From an uncultured Bacteroides sp. (GTDB lineage Bacteria; Bacteroidota; Bacteroidia; Bacteroidales; Bacteroidaceae): a stretch of 64,000 nt of DNA. Of this stretch, positions 1 to 7,701 are shown piece by piece. The notes under the pieces were generated by a model that saw only the letters and a list, made by a program, of their open reading frames with translations, made no database searches and was not told where the DNA came from. The stretch covers positions 44,439 to 108,438 of the forward strand of contig NZ_URFY01000011.1 of the NCBI RefSeq assembly GCF_900547205.1, given 5' to 3'. A program made the position numbers and the translations under genes. Numbering within the stretch: position 1 is the first letter of the stretch; the number at the start of each line of letters is the position of its first letter.

Positions 1-2437
1 CCGATTCAAGCTGTTTCAATATCTCATTCGCCCGCTTCACGATGCTCTTCGGCATACCTGCCATCTTAGCCACATGGATACCGAAGGAGTGTTCGCTACC
101 ACCTCGTTCAAGCTTGCGGAGGAAGATAACTTTGTTATCCACCTCTTTCACCGATACATTATAGTTCTTGATGCGCTTGAAGGATTTCTCCATCTCGTTC
201 AGTTCATGATAGTGGGTGGCGAAGAGGGTGCGTGCTTTCGCTTTAGGATGTTCATGGATATACTCCACAATCGCCCAAGCGATGGAAATACCGTCATAAG
301 TAGACGTACCACGTCCCAGTTCATCGAATAATACCAGACTTCGGGAAGAGACATTATTCAGGATATCCGCCGCTTCGTTCATCTCTACCATAAACGTAGA
401 TTCACCTACGGAGATATTATCGCTGGCTCCCACACGGGTGAATATCTTGTCCACCAAGCCGATATGTGCGCTCTCGGCAGGAACAAACGAACCTATCTGT
501 GCCAATAGCGTAATCAATGCCGTCTGACGCAAGAGGGCAGACTTACCCGCCATATTGGGACCGGTAATAATGATAATCTGCTGCGTAGTGCTATCCAGCA
601 TCACATCGTTGGTAATATACTTCTCGCCGATAGGAAGCTGCTTCTCAATCACCGGATGCCGTCCCTGACGGATATCAAGCACATCGTTATCTTCAATCAC
701 GGGACGGATATAATGATTCTCCCGAGCTACATTAGCGAAAGACAGCAGACAATCCAGCCTTGCAATCTGATTCGCATTGATCTGTATCTGCGGAATAAAC
801 TCCGTCAACGCCTGCACCAAGTCCGTATAAAGCTGCGTCTCCAACACGAGAATCTTATCTTCTGCTCCGAGAATCTTTTCTTCGTACTCCTTCAACTCCT
901 GCGTGATATATCTCTCCGCATTGACAAGCGTCTGCTTGCGAATCCATTCCTGGGGCACTTTATCCTTGTGCACATTCCTCACTTCGATGTAATAACCGAA
1001 CACATTATTGTAAGCCACCTTCAAGCTCGGTATATCGGTCAGCTCACTCTCACGCTGCTGTATCTTCAAGAGATAATCCTTACCAGAATACGAAATCTGG
1101 CGCAACTCGTCAAGCTCCGCACTTACGCCGTCTTGAATCACACCGCCTTTATTAATCAGCAGCGGAGGATCATTCTTTATTTCTTTAGCAATCCGGTCGC
1201 GAATGGATATACAAAGGTTCAACTGTTCCCCTATCCGGTTCAGACTGGCATTATCGGCTTCGAGACAAGCCAACTTGATAGGTTCGATAGCCTGCAAGGC
1301 AACCTTCAACTGCACTACCTCCCGTGGAGATACGCGGCCAACGGCTACTTTTGAGATGATACGTTCCAAGTCGCCTATCAGGTGCAACTGTTCTTCAATC
1401 AGGTCCTTGAAGTCCGGCTGGCGGAAGAAGTATTCCACCACATTGAGCCGTTCGTCGATGGGCTTCTTATCTTTGAGCGGGAAGACCATCCAGCGTTTCA
1501 GCAGGCGGGCTCCCATGGGGCTGATAGTGCGGTCGATAACGTTGAGCAGGCTGCTTCCGCCATCGTTCATGCTGCCTATCAGCTCAAGGCTGCGGACGGT
1601 GAACTTATCCAGACGCACATACTTGTCCTCTTCTATACGCGCCAAGGAGGTGATGTGCCCAATCTGCGTGTGCTGCGTCATCGTCAGGTATTGGAGGATG
1701 GCTCCTGAGGCGATGATGCCATTCTTAAGATGTTCTACTCCGAATCCTTTGAGGTTCTTTGTTTCAAAGTGTTTCAGCAGTTTCTCGCGGGCGGTGGTTT
1801 CGGTAAACACCCAGTCGTCCAGTTCGAAGGTGAAGAACTTGCTGCCGAAGTTGCCTTCAAACATCAGGCGCTTGCCGCGTTCGAAGAGAATCTCCTTCGG
1901 TCCGAAGTTGTTCAGCAGTTTGTCCACATAGTCGAAAGGCCCTTCGGCAGTGAGGAACTCACCGGTGGATATATCGAGAAACGCCACTCCGCAGGATACC
2001 TTTCCGAAGTGGACGGCAGCCAGGAAGTTGTTTTCTTTATAATTGAGGATGTTATCGTTGATAGAGACGCCGGGGGTGACCAGTTCGGTGATGCCACGCT
2101 TCACGAGCTTCTTGGTCATCTTCGGGTCTTCGAGCTGGTCGCAGATGGCTACGCGCTTGCCGGCACGCACCAATTTGGGCAGATATGTATCGAGCGCATG
2201 GTGTGGGAAACCAGCCATTTCGATGGTCTTTCCTTTGCCGTTGGCACGTTTTGTCAGTGTTATTCCCAAGATCTCGGCTGCTACGATGGCATCCGTAGAA
2301 TATGTCTCGTAAAAGTCACCACAACGAAACAGCATTACTGCATCCGGATGTTTTGCTTTCAAGTCCAGAAACTGTTTCATCATCGGGGTAAGGACTATCT
2401 CTTCGTCGTTCACTGTCGTCTCCTTTTCTCTTTTCAT
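1..2437 (-). CDS. mutS: DNA mismatch repair protein MutS (C-terminus cut by window edge)
   Basis: Reverse-strand translation from the ATG at 2435-2437 gives 812 residues of MutS, the mismatch-recognition ATPase. The N-terminus has the mismatch-contacting Phe-x-Glu context (GDFYETY, about residue 40). The ATPase domain carries Walker A GPNMAGKS, the GESTFMVEM segment, Walker [13 protein letters not shown] and the ATHYHEL switch. Full-length MutS is about 860-870 residues, so only the C-terminal tail is missing. A GTG at 2411-2413 is a less likely start. A TATCTTTG -7 box on the same strand lies 25-33 bases upstream. Identification is secure; the 3' end lies outside the window. Confidence 0.97.
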   Translation of the reverse strand, partial: MKREKETTVNDEEIVLTPMMKQFLDLKAKHPDAVMLFRCGDFYETYSTDAIVAAEILGITLTKRANGKGKTIEMAGFPHHALDTYLPKLVRAGKRVAICDQLEDPKMTKKLVKRGITELVTPGVSINDNILNYKENNFLAAVHFGKVSCGVAFLDISTGEFLTAEGPFDYVDKLLNNFGPKEILFERGKRLMFEGNFGSKFFTFELDDWVFTETTAREKLLKHFETKNLKGFGVEHLKNGIIASGAILQYLTMTQHTQIGHITSLARIEEDKYVRLDKFTVRSLELIGSMNDGGSSLLNVIDRTISPMGARLLKRWMVFPLKDKKPIDERLNVVEYFFRQPDFKDLIEEQLHLIGDLERIISKVAVGRVSPREVVQLKVALQAIEPIKLACLEADNASLNRIGEQLNLCISIRDRIAKEIKNDPPLLINKGGVIQDGVSAELDELRQISYSGKDYLLKIQQRESELTDIPSLKVAYNNVFGYYIEVRNVHKDKVPQEWIRKQTLVNAERYITQELKEYEEKILGAEDKILVLETQLYTDLVQALTEFIPQIQINANQIARLDCLLSFANVARENHYIRPVIEDNDVLDIRQGRHPVIEKQLPIGEKYITNDVMLDSTTQQIIIITGPNMAGKSALLRQTALITLLAQIGSFVPAESAHIGLVDKIFTRVGASDNISVGESTFMVEMNEAADILNNVSSRSLVLFDELGRGTSTYDGISIAWAIVEYIHEHPKAKARTLFATHYHELNEMEKSFKRIKNYNVSVKEVDNKVIFLRKLERGGSEHSFGIHVAKMAGMPKSIVKRANEILKQLES

Positions 2438-2462
2438 TTAATAAATAATGACTATGTGGGGA

Positions 2463-2493
2463 CAAAGATAGCTGTTTTCCGGCAGAGAATCAA
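2463..2493 (-). promoter_or_regulatory. mutS promoter, Bacteroides type
   Basis: The reverse strand shows TATCTTTG (plus-strand 2463-2470), matching the Bacteroides -7 consensus TAnnTTTG. A TTG (2491-2493) lies 20 bases upstream as a -33 element. The start codon follows about 25 bases downstream, giving a short leader. Confidence 0.6.
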
Positions 2494-2618
2494 CGGAAAG
2501 TCCCGTTTCAATTATCACAATAAGTGTTGCATTCGTTTAAAAAAGGAGGGGCTATTTCTTAACAAGTAGCGGAATAATATTAAAACGTGTTATAAAACAT
2601 GCTATTTTGCTTGGATAA

Positions 2619-2649
2619 TTTGCTATTATCGCTGGAGTCCGTATCTTTG
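2619..2649 (+). promoter_or_regulatory. Promoter of small-RNA candidate
   Basis: TTTG at 2619-2622 and TATCTTTG at 2642-2649 are separated by 19 bases, matching the Bacteroides -33/-7 layout. No coding start follows, but an intrinsic terminator appears about 45 bases downstream. Confidence 0.6.
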
Positions 2650-2654
2650 CACTG

Positions 2655-2717
2655 TGTTTTTCATAGTATTAGATTTAAGGTTAACAAAGGTTGGAGCAAG
2701 GCGTTGCTCCTTTTTTT
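2655..2717 (+). ncRNA. Candidate small RNA of about 63 nt with its own promoter and terminator
   Basis: Seen: a strong -33/-7 promoter ends at 2649. It is followed by about 40 bases with no ORF, then an intrinsic terminator with stem GGAGCAA/TTGCTCC (2693-2699 and 2704-2710), a 4-base loop and seven T residues (2711-2717). The body contains the string TTAGATTTAAGGTTAACAAA. From memory, very similar strings recur in Bacteroides genomes and multi-copy short sRNA families are known there; I cannot confirm membership here. It could instead be a leader remnant of a lost gene. Confidence 0.55.
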
Positions 2718-2821
2718 ATGCCCATACGTTTCATACTAAACCTGCATCTTATCCATCCCTATCACTACCCGATAAAGTAGCTTTCCGCACCTGAGAGTTC
2801 ATTCATGAAGTGTTAATTTCA

Positions 2822-2971
2822 GTTCCTCACCGGGGAACTATAGTTTCATCGGCGTGAAACTATAGTTTCAGTGCGGTGAAACTGTAGTTCCAGAGCCTTT
2901 GGAACTAGAGTTTCAAGCCTTTGGAACTGTAGTTTCAAGCAGTTGGAACTAGAGTTTCAAGCAATGAAACT
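2822..2971. repeat. Array of seven 21-23 bp palindromic units (GTTTC...GAAAC)
   Basis: Units begin at 2822, 2843, 2865, 2887, 2910, 2932 and 2954, giving steps of 21, 22, 22, 23, 22 and 22. Each unit reads GTTYC, about eight variable bases, GRAAC and a short linker (TATA, TGTA, TAGA), so each is an imperfect palindrome. T/C changes in the left arm are often matched by A/G changes in the right arm, for example GTTCC with GGAAC. Located between mutS and the Rpn-like gene, which are divergent. Confidence 0.85.
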
Positions 2972-3045
2972 AAAATCAGGTGTACAGCATTGACTTCAAA
3001 GCTATACTTCCCGGCAATCTATTTCAGCAATTTACAGAATTATCA

Positions 3046-3076
3046 TTGCGATAATTAAATAAAACGACTACCTTTG
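3046..3076 (+). promoter_or_regulatory. Promoter of the PD-(D/E)XK nuclease gene
   Basis: TTG at 3046-3048 and TACCTTTG at 3069-3076, spaced 20 bases, match the Bacteroides promoter. The ATG at 3109 follows after a leader of about 25 bases. The palindrome array ends about 75 bases upstream of the -33 element. Confidence 0.6.
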
Positions 3077-3108
3077 TCTCTGTAGTATAACAACTTAATT
3101 GTACGCTT

Positions 3109-3993
3109 ATGCCCGCCAGTGAACTAAAAGAACGATATATAGACCCCCGAACGGATTTCGGGTTTAAATATCTTTTCGGAACGCCTATGAACAAAGACTT
3201 GTTGATAGGCTTCTTGAACGCACTCTTTCACGGCACACATACCATCACGGACTTGACGTATCTCAACGGCGAGCAACTGGGTATACGCAAAGAAGACCGC
3301 CGCGCCATCTTCGATGTGTATTGCGAAACAGAAAGCGGTGAGAAGTTCATTGTCGAGATGCAAAACGTCTTCCAACAGTTTTTTAAAGACCGCAGCGTCT
3401 ACTACTCCACCTTCCCCATTCGAGAACAAGCGAAACGTGGTGACTGGGATTATCGGCTGGAAGCTGTCTACACAGTGGGTATACTCAATTTCGTATTCGA
3501 CGAAGATAAGAATAGTAAAGACTACTTTCACCATGAGGTGAAGTTGATGGACGTGAATACGAATAAAGTATTCTACGACAAACTCACGTTTATATATCTT
3601 GAGCTCCCCAAGTTTACCAAGACGGAACAGGAACTGGAAACGTTGTTCGAGAAATGGGTATTTGTGCTAAAGAACCTTTCCCGACTGATGGAACGCCCAG
3701 TGGCTTTGCAGGAACGCGTCTTTAACCGATTGTTTGAAGCTGCATCGATAGCGCGCTTCACGCCAAAACAGCTTCGCGAATATGAAGATAGCGTAAAGGC
3801 ATATCGTGATATAGTGAATGCAGTGAATACAGCTCGGAAAGAAGGACTGGAAGAAGGAATTGAGAAAGGACTGAAAGAAGGAGAACGTAAAAAACAAATT
3901 GAAATAGCCCAAACACTGAAAGGGATGGGATTGAATACCGAAGCCATCTGCAAGGCAACAGGACTGGATTCAGAAGAAATCAGGAAACTATAA
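3109..3993 (+). CDS. Rpn-like PD-(D/E)XK nuclease family protein ('transposase' family)
   Basis: A 294-residue protein of the PD-(D/E)XK nuclease family often annotated as a putative transposase (Rpn/PDDEXK_2 type). The N-terminus has the family hallmark DFGFKYLFG (residues about 17-25). The nuclease core is visible as FDVYC (Asp) followed by the E-x-Q motif in IVEMQ (about residues 69-84). The C-terminal third is a charged helix (EGLEEGIEKGLKEGERKKQ) typical of the family, ending in a small helical domain. Rpn proteins of E. coli are DNA nucleases that promote RecA-independent recombination. No inverted terminal repeats flank the gene, so it is not a conventional insertion sequence. Its own promoter and a terminator bracket it as a monocistron. 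Confidence 0.88.
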   Translation: MPASELKERYIDPRTDFGFKYLFGTPMNKDLLIGFLNALFHGTHTITDLTYLNGEQLGIRKEDRRAIFDVYCETESGEKFIVEMQNVFQQFFKDRSVYYSTFPIREQAKRGDWDYRLEAVYTVGILNFVFDEDKNSKDYFHHEVKLMDVNTNKVFYDKLTFIYLELPKFTKTEQELETLFEKWVFVLKNLSRLMERPVALQERVFNRLFEAASIARFTPKQLREYEDSVKAYRDIVNAVNTARKEGLEEGIEKGLKEGERKKQIEIAQTLKGMGLNTEAICKATGLDSEEIRKL

Positions 3994-3998
3994 AAAAA

Positions 3999-4054
3999 CT
4001 ATCACCATCCTTGCAACCAATAAAATAGTTTCGGTAGGATGATGATAGGTTTTC
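3999..4054. terminator. Bidirectional terminator between Rpn-like gene and phosphoesterase operon
   Basis: CTATCACCATCCT (3999-4011) pairs with AGGATGATGATAG (4036-4048) with one wobble. On the minus strand the stem is followed by seven U residues (3992-3998), a good end for locus A. On the plus strand GTTTTC follows. A second hairpin, AAGAAGTGA/TCACTTCTT (4062-4070 and 4083-4091), overlaps the phosphoesterase stop codon. Confidence 0.7.
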
Positions 4055-4082
4055 AATTAATAAGAAGTGAGTGGGGGTAACA

Positions 4083-5072
4083 TCACTTCTTAATGAAATC
4101 CGCAGGACAAGTAACCGACTGAGTCACTCCATCCTTCAAGCGAATCCACGTCTTAAAGCTATCGGCGGCATTCTCGTCCAGTTCAATCACACGGGCGCCG
4201 TTAGCCAAATGATTATACACCGTATTTCCTCCCGTATAGCGGCCATAAGCCAACAAGATACCTTTCCAGAACACAGCATAATCATCATCATGGTCGTGTC
4301 CCACGAATACTCCCTTCACGTCTCCCATCTCCTTCATAGCGGTGAAGAAACCGGAATTGAGTTGCGGAGCACACGCTTTCTCCTTGCGAACACCATACAA
4401 GATAGCTTCTTCGGAAGAAGCAGCCTGATTGTACTCCGGCAAAGCGATATGGAAGAAAGCATACGACGGCACGGGAACGCCACCATTATTGTCGGCAAAC
4501 TTCTTACTATTGTCTTTGTACCACTGTATCTGGTCCATCTTAATGTAATCGTATCCGCCAATGCCCTTAATTTGAGAGTAAGAGTGTGAATCGAGGCAAT
4601 AAAGAACCACCGCATCCTTTGCACCGTCTGACGAACGGACGGGAAGAATGAAATTAGTTACTCCCGCAATGCCCGGAGTAGTCTCCGTCAGATTGCAAGG
4701 GATGGTCTTAATTATCTTCAACAGCTCTTCGCGAGTCAATCCCTGCTCATTATCATGATTGCCGAACATCACGGCAAACGGCAGATTCCTCTTCGACACC
4801 TGATTCAAGACAGTGCGCATACTCTCTTCCGCCGGCTTACCGTAAATCACATCTCCGGTGAAAAGCACCAAATCAGGCTTTTCTTCATCGAGCACCTGAT
4901 TGATGCGCTCGATAGAGATAGCCGAACGCTCGTCATTATAGATATAATGAACATCGGTGAACTGAACTATCTTGAACTTACCGTCTTTGTTGAACTTAAG
5001 ATTTGATGTTTGTGCTGCGACAAACTGCAAGCCCATGCACAACAGGGCCAATAATATATATAAACGTTTCAT
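4083..5072 (-). CDS. Exported calcineurin-like metallophosphoesterase (Dcr2-like)
   Basis: A 329-residue hydrolase with a signal peptide (MKRLYILLALLCMGLQF...AQ), probably periplasmic. The five metallophosphoesterase blocks are present: TDVHY (D-x-H), FTGDVIYG (GD), GNHDNEQG (GNHD), a His in FFHIALPEY, and VGHDHDD (GHDH). The layout resembles Dcr2/purple-acid-phosphatase-like proteins. The ATG at 5072 was chosen because the upstream ORF extension is basic and precedes the signal peptide. It lies 25 bases after the second phosphoesterase and closes the locus A transcript. The substrate is unknown; a phosphomono- or diester freed from an imported ligand is plausible. Confidence 0.88.
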   Translation of the reverse strand: MKRLYILLALLCMGLQFVAAQTSNLKFNKDGKFKIVQFTDVHYIYNDERSAISIERINQVLDEEKPDLVLFTGDVIYGKPAEESMRTVLNQVSKRNLPFAVMFGNHDNEQGLTREELLKIIKTIPCNLTETTPGIAGVTNFILPVRSSDGAKDAVVLYCLDSHSYSQIKGIGGYDYIKMDQIQWYKDNSKKFADNNGGVPVPSYAFFHIALPEYNQAASSEEAILYGVRKEKACAPQLNSGFFTAMKEMGDVKGVFVGHDHDDDYAVFWKGILLAYGRYTGGNTVYNHLANGARVIELDENAADSFKTWIRLKDGVTQSVTCPADFIKK

Positions 5073-5097
5073 GCTTGGTATTATGTAAATTAGTAAT

Positions 5098-6165
5098 TTA
5101 TTCAATCTTGATATTAAACTGGTCATACGATGCGGTTCTCCACGCCTTATCCGATGTATGGGGCGAGAGGGCAAACAGTGGAGAGAACGTTCTTATGGAA
5201 ATGGTCTTGCCGTCGGGCAAGAACTCCATAATACGTATCCAGCAGTCACCTCCGTTTCCATGCCACTGCCCGTCGGCTGTCTGTGCGTTGAACATCATTT
5301 GCGGAATCACTTTACCGGCAGCATTCTTATCGGTACGGAAACTCACATTGTTTTCATAATCGCTTATGATGCACTCATGTCCGCAGACCACCAAGCAGAT
5401 GTTCTTGGAAGGATAAACCAACTTTTGCCAGATGGCTTCGCCATAGTTGGCAGGAGATACTTTATAGTCTTCCTTTACGTAGCGTTCGCCTTTGTAATCC
5501 AGAAAAGAGTGCGTAAGCAATATCACTTTATGGTCTTTATACTTCGAGCTCTCGGTCACCTTGCGGGCCCACTCGATGGCTTCGTCGCGCGGAGCGAACT
5601 CCAACGAAACAACTAGTATCTTTCCCCATGTATCAGTCACAAACTCGTAGGCCGCATTCTCCAGCGTAGGCACTCCATGAGAGTCGCGCCCCACGGCTAC
5701 CAGCGTCTTCCGCCAACAGCTATTCCGTTCCGACGGGAAATACTCGGGGAAGTGGCACAGCCTATTTTCAGACTTCTCGTATCCGTAATCATGATTACCG
5801 GTGCAAATCACATAAGGCAACTTGCCATCCAGACGCTCAAATGCACGCGAAGCCGCTTTCCACTGCTCTTCACTGGTCTGATTGCCATTCTTGCCATCCG
5901 GAATGCGAATCTCGTTCTGCTCTACCAAGTCGCCCGTGCACAGTACACCTTTTATATTCAACTGCTCCATGTTGTTCACCACCCAGGCAGTCTGCAACTC
6001 AAACAACGGCTGATTGGCATCAAACTTTATGTAGCTCTGCGGATCGGGCAACAGAATCATTGAAAAAGACTCCTTATTGCTCAACTCAGCCCGCACGGGG
6101 TAAACTTGTGCACAGGTCATAGCGACCTGTGCAGCAAGAAATACACTTAATAAGATTCTTCTCAT
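5098..6165 (-). CDS. Exported metallophosphoesterase
   Basis: A 355-residue protein with an N-terminal signal sequence ending near TCAQ. Metallophosphoesterase motifs: LLPDPQSY (D-x-Q, Gln replacing the usual His), CTGDLVEQNE (GD), CTGNHDYGY (GNHD), LTHSFLDY (His) and VCGHEC (GH). The D-x-Q variant separates it from its downstream neighbour, with which it shares little sequence outside the motifs. It starts 4 bases after the SusD stop, so it is translated with the SusCD pair. Two distinct phosphoesterases behind a SusCD pair suggest sequential removal of phosphate from one ligand; this is inference. Confidence 0.87.
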   Translation of the reverse strand: MRRILLSVFLAAQVAMTCAQVYPVRAELSNKESFSMILLPDPQSYIKFDANQPLFELQTAWVVNNMEQLNIKGVLCTGDLVEQNEIRIPDGKNGNQTSEEQWKAASRAFERLDGKLPYVICTGNHDYGYEKSENRLCHFPEYFPSERNSCWRKTLVAVGRDSHGVPTLENAAYEFVTDTWGKILVVSLEFAPRDEAIEWARKVTESSKYKDHKVILLTHSFLDYKGERYVKEDYKVSPANYGEAIWQKLVYPSKNICLVVCGHECIISDYENNVSFRTDKNAAGKVIPQMMFNAQTADGQWHGNGGDCWIRIMEFLPDGKTISIRTFSPLFALSPHTSDKAWRTASYDQFNIKIE

Positions 6166-6169
6166 ACCA

Positions 6170-7687
6170 TTACTCTTGCAGAATCCACATCAGAGAGTTG
6201 TGGTTATCCTCACCTCCATACTGACGCTCGATAGCTTCTTTCACGTTTTCACTGTTGTAATCCAGTTCCGACTGCGGATACATCCAACGTTTGGGGAATT
6301 GCGTGCTCACTTCATTCTGGTTAGTCTCCACGTTCATCGGCATTTCCGGGTATCCCGTGCGGCGATGGTCGTAATAAGCATCCCAAGGGAAGTGCAGGAA
6401 GGCAGCCAGATAGCGCTGAGTAAGCAGCATTTCCAGTCCGTTGTCTCTGCCTTCGGTTAGCTGTATTTCGGGACTATTCAGATATTCGGTAATATACGCA
6501 TCCGTTATCTTATGGTTGTGGCAGTATTCATCTGCCGTATTGTCGGCAATGAAACGCATACTGGCTTCGATACCTTTCTTATAATACGTATCTGCCGGAC
6601 CGCTAATCCATCCTCTCAACGCTGCTTCTGCCAGAATGAAATTCTGCTCGGCATAGCCTAACGTAATGAACGGCTCGCCCTCAGGCTTTTCTTTATAACG
6701 CTGGTTGATGTTGCAGAACTCTTTCTTACCGAAGATTTCCATAATGTCACTATTCGACTTGGAAGGGTCCACACCAATATATGCATCCCATGAGTCTGCG
6801 GCAATACCTGCTTCTGTCTTAGACGCGGCGGGCTCTGCATAATAGAACAAGCGGTAATCTTTAAACTTCTTCAACACGTCGACGAGGGTAATAGACAGCA
6901 TAGGGTACGCATTATAGTTAAAGTCATCCTTATAAGTCGGATAGCGCTGTCCCTTCTTGGCAGAGAAGACCACTTGGAAGTTGTCGGCATTCGATTCCAT
7001 CAACGTAGAGTTGGCTACGATATTGGCAAAGCGTCCTTTTACATTCAAATCCGGGTCAGACACTTTCAAGGAGAGATTAAGCAACACCTTCAACTGTAAA
7101 GCTGTTACCGCCTTTTTCCATCTTTCTATGCTACCGCCCATCATGGGGTCGCCGTCAAAGTCTTTTGCAATGGAGAAGTTGGTATACGACTCTTCCAGAG
7201 CCTGCAATATACGCAGCATCACGTCTTTCTGTGTGTCATATATCGGTTTTATACCACCTTCTTCTCCCTTCAGGGCGTCGCTATAGGGTATGTCTCCCAC
7301 TTCCATGGTGAGGTAATACATCTTATAAGCCTCAACAAACTTTGCCAGTCCGATATAAGCCTCCTGATTGTAGTCTTTGGCAAGCTCTACCATCTTCTGA
7401 GCACTAATCAGCTTATAGTATGCGCCGAAACCACTACGTCCGAACTTATTATATTGATAGGTGGCGGGTCCTTCGCCCCATGCCATATACTTCATCATAA
7501 AACTGCTGTTGAAGAAACCTTTAGCAGTGGACGGAGTAGCAATACTCAAAATCAAATTGGTGGCAATCATCTCCGGGCTGACCTTGGTAGTAGCATCGGG
7601 GTCGGTGTTCAGTTCATCAAAACTGGTGCACGAGCATACCGAAGTAAGCATCAATGCCGAAACTAATAATATACTGAGTTTTTTCAT
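6170..7687 (-). CDS. SusD-like outer-membrane nutrient-binding lipoprotein (SusD/RagB, SusD-like_2 type)
   Basis: A 505-residue lipoprotein with lipobox LTSVCSC (Cys near residue 20), so surface-anchored. The body matches the second SusD subgroup (SusD_like_2, TPR helices): FDELNTDPDATTK near the N-terminus, YYLTMEVGDIPYSDAL in the middle, GYAEQNFILAEAALRG and a C-terminal FPKRWMYPQSELDYN. ATG 7687 (MKKLS) is preferred over the in-frame ATG five codons earlier. It follows SusC by 14 bases. SusD proteins lid the SusC barrel and bind the ligand; the ligand here is unknown. Confidence 0.93.
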   Translation of the reverse strand: MKKLSILLVSALMLTSVCSCTSFDELNTDPDATTKVSPEMIATNLILSIATPSTAKGFFNSSFMMKYMAWGEGPATYQYNKFGRSGFGAYYKLISAQKMVELAKDYNQEAYIGLAKFVEAYKMYYLTMEVGDIPYSDALKGEEGGIKPIYDTQKDVMLRILQALEESYTNFSIAKDFDGDPMMGGSIERWKKAVTALQLKVLLNLSLKVSDPDLNVKGRFANIVANSTLMESNADNFQVVFSAKKGQRYPTYKDDFNYNAYPMLSITLVDVLKKFKDYRLFYYAEPAASKTEAGIAADSWDAYIGVDPSKSNSDIMEIFGKKEFCNINQRYKEKPEGEPFITLGYAEQNFILAEAALRGWISGPADTYYKKGIEASMRFIADNTADEYCHNHKITDAYITEYLNSPEIQLTEGRDNGLEMLLTQRYLAAFLHFPWDAYYDHRRTGYPEMPMNVETNQNEVSTQFPKRWMYPQSELDYNSENVKEAIERQYGGEDNHNSLMWILQE

Positions 7688-7701
7688 AATTTCATGCTGC
7701 A

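Noticed and set aside
2822..2971. CRISPR array
   Set aside because: The 22-bp units are contiguous palindromes with no unique 30-40 bp spacers, and no cas genes are present.
3109..3993. Insertion sequence encoding a transposase
   Set aside because: The family is often labelled transposase, but the gene has its own promoter and terminator, with no terminal inverted repeats or target duplication visible.
5073..5174. N-terminal extension of the Dcr2-like phosphoesterase
   Set aside because: The extra 34 codons overlap the end of the preceding phosphoesterase gene and come before a clear signal peptide starting at 5072.
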